From positions 1 through 22,277 of IMG/VR virus record IMGVR_UViG_3300030685_000099: 22,277 nt of DNA, one strand, 5' to 3'. The position numbers and the translations under genes are program-made. Within the stretch, counting starts at the first letter, position 1; every line of letters begins with the position of its first letter. Of this stretch, positions 6,804-13,598 are shown piece after piece. The DNA is from a virus. The notes beneath the pieces were generated by a model. That model was not told the DNA's origin, made no database searches, and saw only the letters and a list, made by a program, of their open reading frames with translations.

Positions 6804-7224
6804 ATCGAAAAGCTATAAATGCAGGAATAGCATCCCAAAATCCACACAGGTTTAAGCTCCTCAGTGTATCGAGAAGTAGGTGTCCGCCCTTTGGAAGGTT
6901 GGCCCAGGCAAGAATAGTAAATCTAATAAGCCGATTAAGAGTTATGCCGGACTCAAAACCTATATTGAACATACAGGAAAGGCAAACCGACAGCAAACCT
7001 GGTACTGGTGGCAAATCAATTGCTCCGAGATAGACAAATGCTGAACGGACAGCTATAAATGTCGAATTTTAATTATTTACCACGTCAATAAGTCTCATAG
7101 AAGCCGACCATACAAAATAGCCACTATTAAAGTTACTTATGAAAAATGGGTATCTGCCGCAACAGCATACAACAATATAAAAACGATATAGAATAGGTAA
7201 TTTGGATAATTAAAAGCAATAACT

Positions 7225-7332
7225 CCCCGCGCTATAATAATGGCGATCAGCCCATGAGAGATGGAAGATTAAAGGAGAAAATGCAAAAACAACTATTAAT
7301 AGAATACATAAACCGGCTAGTAATGCGCGGGG
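7225..7332 (+). other. GC-rich distal stem closing a 92-nt RNA domain
   Basis: CCCCGCGC at 7225-7232 is the exact reverse complement of GCGCGGGG at 7325-7332. Inside lies a further ATGG/CCAT hairpin near 7240-7255. Eight G/C pairs in AT-rich DNA are strong evidence for a folded domain in the transcript. Confidence 0.6.
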
Positions 7333-7563
7333 TGGAAATCCAATAGTTGAAGTTATCTTTTTGGCAATTAAAAAACCAAAGGCCCATGGACCTAGATAGC
7401 GAACATCTCATTATATTACTGGTTTTAAAATGAATGAAACAATATAAAAACCAACCTAGTTGTTGCTTTCAAGGTTAATCGAAAGTGGTCTGCGCCTATA
7501 CTAGTAGATAGGAAACACACGTTGTAAGTGTGATAACGAACAGAAAGGCGAAAGCCGAAGTTG

Positions 7564-7601
7564 GAAACTCGCTATATAGTTTCATCCCGGCGAGATTCGG
7601 G
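7564..7601 (+). other. Compact H-type RNA pseudoknot
   Basis: GAAAC (7564-7568) can pair with GTTTC (7579-7583), while TCGC (7569-7572) pairs with GCGA (7590-7593). The strands alternate in the H-type order. CCCG (7586-7589) could additionally pair with CGGG (7598-7601). The region directly follows a GAAA tetraloop hairpin. Confidence 0.5.
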
Positions 7602-7974
7602 CAGTAGATTAAGCTATAGAACAAATCATGCGAAAAACTAAAAGAATGGCTAGTTAGGAGTACGACCTGCCAGACAGGAAAACTTCAAACCCATGATATA
7701 TGGGCAAAGTTTATATCACCAGTAAAAGAGTAGTAAGCTTTTACAGCATATGTCAATACGGCTAGAACCCGGTATACTTATTGCTATCATATGTCTTATG
7801 AATAGTAATAATAGGGGCGCAAAGGAGCTCGATATGCAAAACCAAGTGGAAGGTCAAACACTTTAAAACCAATAGAATAGGGAAATGAACAATCATTCGG
7901 TACAAGACGATAAGAAAGTCATTTCAATACAAGAGTCTGAAGTTTAGAAACCTGGCGCCCATAGTTGGAATCAG

Positions 7975-7990
7975 TCCTTTAATGGAGAAA
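7975..7990 (+). repeat. Noncoding repeat copy 2 (TCCTTTAATGGAGAAA)
   Basis: Differs from the copy at 6788-6803 at one position. The two copies are about 1.2 kb apart in the same noncoding region. Confidence 0.5.
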
Positions 7991-8237
7991 GGTACAGAAC
8001 ACGCAGGTCCAAACTGTAAACAAAGTAAATAATTAAGAATATGATTATTTGCCCCGTGCTTATGTACATATATAAAGTAGTCACTAAATAGGATTTAAAC
8101 AAAACATTGCAAATTATATCAATAGTAACTCAAGTTTCAAGACTTGACACAATATGGAACTTCAGAACACCATGGCTTCATTTGCCATAGGAATTGATAC
8201 AAGGTTCGTTACGAAATCTTTCTACATACGTTCTTCT

Positions 8238-8267
8238 CTATTCTTAATGCTAAAGAATAGTTTTTTT
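8238..8267 (+). terminator. Rho-independent terminator of the giant noncoding region
   Basis: CTATTCTT (8238-8245) pairs perfectly with AAGAATAG (8253-8260) around a 7-nt loop and is followed by seven T (8261-8267). The stem is AU-rich, so strength is uncertain, but the T-run gives clear plus-strand polarity and a natural 3' end for the noncoding transcript. Confidence 0.65.
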
Positions 8268-8772
8268 AAATTATCAAATATTATCGGCTATTGTATTTAC
8301 TATACTCAAGAGGCTAATCTCAAGGGTAGATCGTGACATAAACATCCATAGGCTTGTTGTGTAAATATAACTGGAATAGATGGAGAAGCCCATTATTCAA
8401 ATACCGCTTTTATTCAAAACCAGCCCGAGAAAACGATGAAACTAGGGCATACATATATACAATGGAATGGAGCGTCTTAGAGCAGTGGCAGATAATGCTG
8501 AGGTAATAAGATTGATCATAAGAGACTACTTATGAGGTTTATAGTAAATAAATCGTCTAGCGACTGACAGATACAGAAAGTATATAGTGATATAAGGATT
8601 ACATGCCCTGCGAGTAGGAGAGCAATGGATTTAGGATTGGAGTGTAACCAATCATTATTAAATTTCTTTACATTTTACATCAAATTTTCTAGTCGGAACA
8701 GATTAAACTCTCAGTAAGACGCAAAATATTTTCAAAACACAGTAATTAAATCAATTAAAAACGGAGGTCAAA
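8268..8772 (+). ncRNA. Second noncoding stretch, possible separate RNA or long 5' leader
   Basis: About 505 nt lie between the terminator and the next gene without a convincing ORF. A perfect hairpin GATTGG/CCAATC occurs at 8635-8653 and a GCCC/GGGC stem at 8423-8448; other pairings are short. Its style (short stems, purine-rich joins) resembles the preceding region. It could be a second RNA, or a leader of the 8773 gene. Nothing recognisable as a promoter was found. Confidence 0.4.
8763..8767 (+). promoter_or_regulatory. Shine-Dalgarno site GGAGG
   Basis: GGAGG is placed 5 nt before the ATG at 8773. It is the second classical ribosome-binding site in the window, again at the start of a gene with higher GC than its neighbours. 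Confidence 0.7.
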
Positions 8773-9240
8773 ATGAAGACAAAGAATAAAGTAGGTCAGC
8801 GGCTTTTTGCTGGCGCAGAAATTTTCAAAATAGCATCAAAACCAGTTGATGTAAATCACAAGTCAAAAGAAAAAGAATTACGTATCGAAAAACTTGCACT
8901 TATCTGCATGCCAAAAGCACTCGTAGTAAACGAAGTGAAATTGACACACGGACCTGGTGGATCGGAAATTTACGTAGTGAACGGAGGAGACAACAAAGTC
9001 TTATTCCCTGGTAATTACAAATTCGCAGAAGACGCCGGTAAATTCGATCTCGAAAAAGAGCCCGACACATATTTCCCTTCCTATAAGGAGGCAATCTCAA
9101 TTTGCAACGCTGAAAATGAAAGCGAGATTAATCGCTTGACAATTATTCGCGATGATATCGAAGAACAGATTAACTGTCTAATTGCCGCTAACAAGGCAAA
9201 TACCGCAGCTATTCCGTTGTACGAAGAAGAAGAGGACTAA
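8773..9240 (+). CDS. Hypothetical protein with acidic tail, 155 aa
   Basis: The N-terminal part is basic. The centre (about 50-80) is strand-like and glycine-rich (THGPGGSEIYVVNGGDN). The C-terminal third is helical and ends in a strongly acidic LYEEEED tail. No family motif was recognised. It follows the long noncoding region and has a strong Shine-Dalgarno site, so it is probably well translated. An acidic tail is common in phage DNA mimics and single-strand-binding accessory proteins, but nothing else here supports such a role. A GCAA-capped hairpin lies directly downstream. Confidence 0.68.
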   Translation: MKTKNKVGQRLFAGAEIFKIASKPVDVNHKSKEKELRIEKLALICMPKALVVNEVKLTHGPGGSEIYVVNGGDNKVLFPGNYKFAEDAGKFDLEKEPDTYFPSYKEAISICNAENESEINRLTIIRDDIEEQINCLIAANKANTAAIPLYEEEED

Positions 9241-9243
9241 TCC

Positions 9244-9259
9244 GAGTTCGCAAGAACTC
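9244..9259 (+). other. GNRA-capped intergenic hairpin
   Basis: GAGTTC (9244-9249) and GAACTC (9254-9259) form a perfect 6-bp stem capped by the stable tetraloop GCAA. No T-run follows, so it is more likely an RNA-processing or stability element between two genes than a terminator. Confidence 0.5.
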
Positions 9260-9275
9260 TTAATTCATATTCAAT

Positions 9276-9797
9276 ATGGATAAAAAGACTAGTTTAAATG
9301 ATATTGATTTGCAGCGATTAGCTGAATTAGTCAATGTCTATCTCAAACCATCTGAACGTTTTTCAATAAATGGGAAAGGTGAGGTTTCTTTAACAGTTAA
9401 ATCTTGGTTGGCAAGACTCTTTAAACGGAGTTCAGAAGACCACTATGACTTCTTAGAAGTGGTAGGGATAATTGTAAAAGGAATTATGGATGTTAAGGGA
9501 GTAATCCCTTTCATAGCAACTACATGCGATAATTCTATTGATATATTAATTGACAACAATGATAGATCAACAGTTATTGCAAAACTCTATACAGCACATA
9601 TAATAGACGAAGACCCTCAAATAGAAGAGGCAAAAGTGATTGGGCAAAAGGTAACAATTGAGTCCAAACAACGAATGCTCTATCCAGGAGAAGTTATATT
9701 CCGAAAGGAACCTAGCATCCGAGAGCTAAATGAGAATGTTTGCGCATTATTAAATGGCAAAAGAAACAATAAAATTGTCATAATTGGCAAAAGGTAG
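9276..9797 (+). CDS. Hypothetical phage protein, 173 aa
   Basis: Starts at ATG 9276 and ends at TAG 9795-9797. The N terminus looks helical (LNDIDLQRLAELVNVYLKP). A central hydrophobic stretch (FLEVVGIIVKGIMDVKGVIPFIA, about 65-90, shown by its key residues) might be an amphipathic helix or weak membrane contact. The C-terminal half is mixed strand and helix and ends with a basic NKIVIIGKR. No conserved motif recognised. It is separated from the upstream gene by 35 nt that contain the GNRA hairpin, so they are probably co-transcribed. Confidence 0.62.
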   Translation: MDKKTSLNDIDLQRLAELVNVYLKPSERFSINGKGEVSLTVKSWLARLFKRSSEDHYDFLEVVGIIVKGIMDVKGVIPFIATTCDNSIDILIDNNDRSTVIAKLYTAHIIDEDPQIEEAKVIGQKVTIESKQRMLYPGEVIFRKEPSIRELNENVCALLNGKRNNKIVIIGKR

Positions 9798-10105
9798 TTT
9801 TTTAATTAAGTAATAAATATTGAAATTCATTGAGGTTAAACCCTGACGTTCGAACTGTATATGATTGGGTAACTCCGAGGATCATTTACGCTAAGCGAGA
9901 AGACAATGTACAAAAAACAATATTCATTATGGCTTAGAAAACACACAAAAAAAATAACGCAGATCCAAACCTTAAACGGGGAGGAACTGCTTTGTCCTTT
10001 TAAAAAAGAATAAACAGAGTGATATCTGTTATTTAACACGGAGAGGTTGCTTTAGGTCAAAAAGAATTAACTATTAGTAATAATCAAAACTAAAAAATTA
10101 TCAAA
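9798..10105 (+). ncRNA. Structured intergenic region (308 nt)
   Basis: No ORF is convincing. CTAAGC near 9893 can pair with GCTTAG near 9931, and GGATC near 9879 with GATCC near 9961. A hairpin at about 10010-10034 has ACAGA/TCTGT extended by AATA/TATT past a bulged A. The pairings are shorter than in the other intergenic regions. The stretch could be a leader of the 10106 gene or a small RNA. Confidence 0.35.
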
Positions 10106-10564
10106 ATGACAGCACCTACTAAAATTACACCTACAAAACTGATCGCAAAACGCGAAGTACTTATCGCACAGATCAAAACCTCTTGGAATCTTATTATTAA
10201 AAACAATGTATTACCAACAGAGATGATGCCTCTATACAATTTAACAGCTGTATATGCTCAAATTAAAAAAGACGAAGCCAAGTTGATCGAAACGAAGATC
10301 AAACTACAGGCAATTAATTTTGGAATTAAGGACCTAAGTCTTATCTCTAAAGATAGCGCGTTCTATTCGATCTTTTTATTACAACAAATTAAAGAACGAG
10401 CAACAAAATTGGCAATGATCCCAACAAAAAAGGAAGATACCGAAAAAGTGGTATTTAGTAGAAAATTCATCAACGATGAAATTACTGAATTGAATGGGAA
10501 GATAACTATACTGGAGGAATATCTGCTAAAATTTAACGCTGAAGAAATTAATGACGCAGCATAA
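10106..10564 (+). CDS. Hypothetical helical protein, 152 aa
   Basis: The start ATG is preceded by TATCAAA, shared with the starts at 1440 and 16353. The protein has a Thr/Pro/Lys-rich N terminus and is then almost wholly helix-compatible, with heptad-like Leu/Ile spacing in the central and C-terminal parts (for example KFINDEITELNGKITILEEYLL), suggesting a coiled coil. No catalytic residues are recognisable. It stands alone between two structured intergenic regions. Function unknown. Confidence 0.65.
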   Translation: MTAPTKITPTKLIAKREVLIAQIKTSWNLIIKNNVLPTEMMPLYNLTAVYAQIKKDEAKLIETKIKLQAINFGIKDLSLISKDSAFYSIFLLQQIKERATKLAMIPTKKEDTEKVVFSRKFINDEITELNGKITILEEYLLKFNAEEINDAA

Positions 10565-10607
10565 CACTAACAAAGAAGTAATGGTAAATGCACTAGAAGA
10601 AGTGTAA

Positions 10608-10624
10608 TTGGGTCCAATTCCCAA
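10608..10624 (+). other. Short intergenic hairpin
   Basis: TTGGG (10608-10612) pairs with CCCAA (10620-10624) around 7 nt, shortly after the preceding stop codon. No T-run follows. Confidence 0.4.
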
Positions 10625-10636
10625 GCTTTAACAAAA

Positions 10637-10834
10637 GACAGATAATTTAAAAAAAGGGCAAATAGAGTTCGTTAGCTTCATAAGGGTCTAAAGACTGGTG
10701 TTGCGTTACAGTATACGACTATAATACAGAGACTCGTAATCAAAGTATTGTGATTAACTGGACAGTCAAGCGTAAAATCAGACAACGAGGCGTCCACGAA
10801 ACGCCTACAAGTTTGTAACTCCAAATTATCTGTC
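10637..10834 (+). ncRNA. Structured RNA closed by a perfect 12-bp stem
   Basis: GACAGATAATTT at 10637-10648 is the exact reverse complement of 10823-10834. It encloses 174 nt with two perfect 6-bp hairpins: TAATCA/TGATTA (10737-10756) and AGGCGT/ACGCCT (10788-10806). The layout, one long closing stem and internal hairpins, is typical of an independently folding RNA. It ends 22 nt before the next start codon, so it could be a cis-regulatory leader or a separate small RNA. It has no similarity that I recognise to known riboswitch cores. Confidence 0.6.
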
Positions 10835-10856
10835 ATCACATTAAAAAACAAACAAA

Positions 10857-11342
10857 ATGAGACCAATTGAAAGAATAGATGATTTTTTAAAAAAAGTAGA
10901 TTGGAATGACCTATTATATAACAGATGGAAATTGGATAAAGAAATTTATTACGATAAAAAAATTGCATACGCAATAAAACCAACTGTTCCAGAATACTGG
11001 AAAGAAAATCCAGATATGAGAATCGGCCAAGTCCTTATAAACATGCAAATAGTGCCAAATGACATTGTAATATGGCATGCAGAAGAGCCAGACATTTTAA
11101 TGTCACAGGGACTTCCACCAGAAGAATGTTTGTATTGGACTTCGCTCTACGACAAAGACATGAATCTTTTAGATGAACCATTAAACCGAAGAGTTAGCGA
11201 TTTAACAAAAGATCATATTATCGCAATCGATAAATACATGAAAGAGCACAACGGAAAGATATCACCAGAAATGGAGCAAGCGTTCGTAAATGTTCTACTA
11301 AGGCCAGAAATCACATTAGATGATTATTCTGAAATGAAATAA
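10857..11342 (+). CDS. Hypothetical phage protein, 161 aa
   Basis: The protein begins MRPIERIDDFLKKVDW and has a central segment with PDMRIGQVLINMQIVPNDI. This looks like a compact conserved domain of the kind found in many small phage proteins, but I cannot name a family. It is acidic overall with several Trp and Tyr residues. Its start follows the structured RNA at 10637-10834, which may control it. The downstream gene begins after 52 nt. Function unknown. Confidence 0.68.
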   Translation: MRPIERIDDFLKKVDWNDLLYNRWKLDKEIYYDKKIAYAIKPTVPEYWKENPDMRIGQVLINMQIVPNDIVIWHAEEPDILMSQGLPPEECLYWTSLYDKDMNLLDEPLNRRVSDLTKDHIIAIDKYMKEHNGKISPEMEQAFVNVLLRPEITLDDYSEMK

Positions 11343-11394
11343 CAGATCCTATCAAACTTTATCACATAAGATTTAACTTAAAAGTAAATTAAAA

Positions 11395-11961
11395 ATGCTG
11401 ATAGAACTAGATTTGGAAGAGGCTAAGCGTCTCGGGATTACAGTAAATCAGATTATATTGATTAGTTTGCTGATGAATAAAACACCAATAAGACCTCTAC
11501 TGGACGTAATTCCATTAGAAGAAGATGACATCAACAACCTAATAGATAAGGATATATTAACAAAAGAATCAACTTTTGATGAAAAAGATTTTTCAAAACT
11601 AGTCATAACCGAAGACTTTAAAACAAAAATTAAAGTTAAAGATTATTTTACTGAATTCTTTGAAGCATATCCAGCATCAGTGCTGAGAAATGATGGACTA
11701 AAGGATTACTTACGAGGAGATATATCTCGATGTAGGAAGTATTATGATAAAATAGTAGGAAAAAACAAAACCAAACATGACCACATGATGGATTGCCTAA
11801 AATTCGAAGTAGAAACAAGAAAAAGAGGAAATTCACTAGGTTATATGAAGAGAATGGCTAAATGGCTATTATCTGAAGAATGGCTATTATATGACGAATT
11901 TATGAAAGATAAAAAAATTCAAAAACATGCAGGGGAAGTTTATGGCACCGCAATCGAGTAG
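11395..11961 (+). CDS. Hypothetical protein upstream of the helicase, possible loader, 188 aa
   Basis: The first 60 residues resemble a small winged-helix or helical domain (AKRLGITVNQIILISLL, then PLEEDDINNLIDKDIL), and the second half is a basic helical region with FFEAYPASVLR and several Lys/Arg-rich helices. The reading frame overlaps the helicase start by 20 nt, which indicates translational coupling. Many phages place a helicase loader or replication initiator just before a DnaB-type helicase, so such a role is plausible by position. No AAA+ or other signature of known loaders is visible. Confidence 0.65.
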   Translation: MLIELDLEEAKRLGITVNQIILISLLMNKTPIRPLLDVIPLEEDDINNLIDKDILTKESTFDEKDFSKLVITEDFKTKIKVKDYFTEFFEAYPASVLRNDGLKDYLRGDISRCRKYYDKIVGKNKTKHDHMMDCLKFEVETRKRGNSLGYMKRMAKWLLSEEWLLYDEFMKDKKIQKHAGEVYGTAIE

Positions 11962-12934
11962 TAAAATACTAGGATACAGACATATATCAACTGCTACGAA
12001 CGAAATTGTTGGATATATTCAAGACAGAAGGACAAAAAAAGTAAACTCATTAGCGACCAGATGGCCTAAATTCAATCGCCTAGCAATGGGAGGAATTGAA
12101 CCAAATGCCATATATGCAATAGCAGGGGTCTCTGGGAGTGGAAAGTCGTCATTTGTCAATACATTAGAAACTGATCTTATTGATCTAAATCCACGCGAAG
12201 ATATAGTAATCCTATCATTTTCGTTTGAAATGCTATCAAGCAGGCAAGTGGGAAGAAAATTATCCTATAAACTAAAAAAAACCACATCAGAGTTATATAG
12301 TGCCTCAGAAAAGGGGCTAATAACGGACGAAGAGTATGAGGGGATACAGAAAGAGGCAAAAACAATAATGAGTTATCCAATTTATTATGTAGATACGCCA
12401 GGGAACGTAAGCGAAATAGCAACAACAATAAAATTCTTTCAAGATACTCTTGCCAAAGGGAAATGGCTAGTAGTCATTATAGACCATACTCTATTAATTA
12501 GAGGAAGTGGTACCGGAGGAGAAAGAGAAATTATTGTGGATTTAGAAAAAGAATTAATAGGGGCAAAAAAAGTTGGTAAAACCTCTATCATACAAATATC
12601 ACAAATGAATAGGAATATTGAATCGCCAGAAAGGTTAAACAATAGTTCTCTTCATTACCCACAGCGAAGCGACTTATCGTCAAGCGATGCGGTCTTCCAA
12701 GGATCAGACTATGTCATAGTAATACACAGACCTGAAGTATTAGGATTATTATCCTATGGTTACAACAATCTCCCCGTAAAAGATTGTGTATACTTACATT
12801 TTTTGAAAAATAGAGAAGGGGACCTTAAGATATTGAAATTTATCAATGATCTAAAGTATAACAACCTAAAAGAGCCAGAAGAAGACGAAATAACCGCGGA
12901 AAGACACCAACAGCAGCTAGAAATAAAAATTTAA
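11942..12934 (+). CDS. DnaB-like replicative DNA helicase (RecA-type core), 330 aa
   Basis: Walker A GVSGSGKS is at residues 62-69. A Walker B-like LVVIIDH lies near 177-183, followed by an ISQMNR motif and a DLSSSDAVFQGSDYVIVIHRP stretch (given by its key residues), which matches the DnaB pattern just before the C-terminal core strands. These place it in helicase superfamily 4, unwinding DNA at the phage fork. At 330 residues it has only the RecA-like domain and lacks the N-terminal primase-interacting domain of cellular DnaB. The start ATG 11942 is preferred to an in-frame ATG at 11927 because it leaves a smaller overlap with the upstream gene. Primase and SSB-like genes follow downstream. 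Confidence 0.85.
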   Translation: MAPQSSSKILGYRHISTATNEIVGYIQDRRTKKVNSLATRWPKFNRLAMGGIEPNAIYAIAGVSGSGKSSFVNTLETDLIDLNPREDIVILSFSFEMLSSRQVGRKLSYKLKKTTSELYSASEKGLITDEEYEGIQKEAKTIMSYPIYYVDTPGNVSEIATTIKFFQDTLAKGKWLVVIIDHTLLIRGSGTGGEREIIVDLEKELIGAKKVGKTSIIQISQMNRNIESPERLNNSSLHYPQRSDLSSSDAVFQGSDYVIVIHRPEVLGLLSYGYNNLPVKDCVYLHFLKNREGDLKILKFINDLKYNNLKEPEEDEITAERHQQQLEIKI

Positions 12935-12947
12935 AAAAACACACATC

Positions 12948-13502
12948 ATGAATAACTATTACAATTTTACGGTAACATTGCCAACAAAGAAACAAGACAG
13001 ATTCGGTTTGAAAAAAACAGCATTTGTAGAAACGATCATCGAAGGATGCCCATGGTTGACAGTGGCCGGAACAGACGCTCCATTCAAAAATACCCTAGGA
13101 AAGAGTATTAAAGGAATAGACTATGCACCAGCAGGAAGCGTATTGACTTTCGGTACCAGTAAAACACACGATGTAAATTGGATTGAAGATTTATCATATT
13201 TGAAAGATGGATACAAAATGCCAAACTACAATTTGATGACAGAAACAGCAGGAGCGCTAAAACACCTGACGTTATTTGCGCTCAACAACGCAAAACAAAC
13301 CACAAAAAGTAACGACCGTTACTCAGAAAGTTATAAATGCCCACTTTGTGGAAATATTACAGATGTAGAAGAATTTGCTTCTTGTACAAAAGTAGGATAC
13401 ACCATAATCCCAAAGGCAATTAGCTTTCCAACCTTCTATAGTTATCGTAAACCTCAATACACCACCGAGTATACTGTTACTATCGAAAATATCTACGCAT
13501 AA
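12948..13502 (+). CDS. Hypothetical protein with a zinc-knuckle-like motif, 184 aa
   Basis: CPLCG near residue 131-135 and a later Cys at about 145 suggest a partial zinc site, though the second Cys pair is incomplete. The N-terminal 120 residues are strand-rich and may form an OB-like or jelly-roll fold, which cannot be shown from sequence. The gene lies between the helicase and the Sak4-like ATPase, 13 nt after the helicase stop, so a role in replication or recombination is likely by context. No family recognised. Confidence 0.65.
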   Translation: MNNYYNFTVTLPTKKQDRFGLKKTAFVETIIEGCPWLTVAGTDAPFKNTLGKSIKGIDYAPAGSVLTFGTSKTHDVNWIEDLSYLKDGYKMPNYNLMTETAGALKHLTLFALNNAKQTTKSNDRYSESYKCPLCGNITDVEEFASCTKVGYTIIPKAISFPTFYSYRKPQYTTEYTVTIENIYA

Positions 13503-13511
13503 TAATAACAT

Positions 13512-13598
13512 GCGGATGATTATATCAAATCATATCAAATATTGTCAACTCTATCAAATAAAAAATCATCTGCTGTTTTTTAACAATAAGACAGCAAA
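13512..13598 (+). promoter_or_regulatory. Switch-like leader upstream of the Sak4-like gene
   Basis: GCGGATGATT (13512-13521) pairs over 10 positions (one G-U) with AATCATCTGC (13564-13573), followed closely by a T-run (13576-13582), like a long-loop terminator. GCTGT (13572-13576) can instead pair with ACAGC (13592-13596), 3 nt before the start codon. The two folds share bases 13572-13573 and thus compete. The loop carries three copies of TATCAAAT (13523, 13533, 13552). Confidence 0.45.

Larger units (their letters stand above)
6471..8267 (+). ncRNA. Candidate giant structured noncoding RNA, up to about 1.8 kb
   Basis: All six frames are broken by frequent stops, and recoding TAG or TGA does not open a frame because TAA is also frequent. 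Instead there are many tight hairpins: ACCGC/GCGGT (6493-6509), CTCGCT/AGCGAG (6522-6546), CCTAT/ATAGG (7495-7512), CACAC/GTGTG (7516-7532), a GAAA-capped GGC/GCC (7547-7556), CCCAT/ATGGG (7690-7704), GTAAAAG/CTTTTAC (7722-7744), TCAAGT/ACTTGA (8130-8147) and ATGGC/GCCAT (8172-8188). A GC-rich 8-bp pairing joins 7225-7232 to 7325-7332, and there is a compact pseudoknot at 7564-7601. GC content is locally well above that of neighbouring genes. The region ends at a plus-strand terminator. This architecture resembles large ornate phage RNAs such as GOLLD and ROOL, but I cannot assign it to a family. Whether it is one RNA or several is unknown. Confidence 0.6.

Noticed and set aside
6631-7001. Further 7-bp distal pairings (6631-6637 with 6899-6905; 6847-6853 with 6995-7001)
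   Set aside because: They cross each other, and 7-bp matches are expected by chance in 2 kb, so they are not used as evidence for the fold.
6775-7014. A 79-residue minus-strand ORF in the noncoding region
   Set aside because: Isolated, on the opposite strand, no start context, Cys/Leu/Pro-rich like a chance frame, and it spans paired elements of the putative RNA.
8154-8336. A 60-residue ORF overlapping the end of the giant noncoding region
   Set aside because: It runs through two RNA hairpins and the terminator stem and T-run, has no ribosome-binding context, and its composition (Phe, Ser, Ile) looks like translated noncoding DNA.
6471-8772. A recoded gene using TAG or TGA as sense codons
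   Set aside because: TAA also occurs frequently in all three plus frames checked, and genes in the window end normally with all three stop codons.
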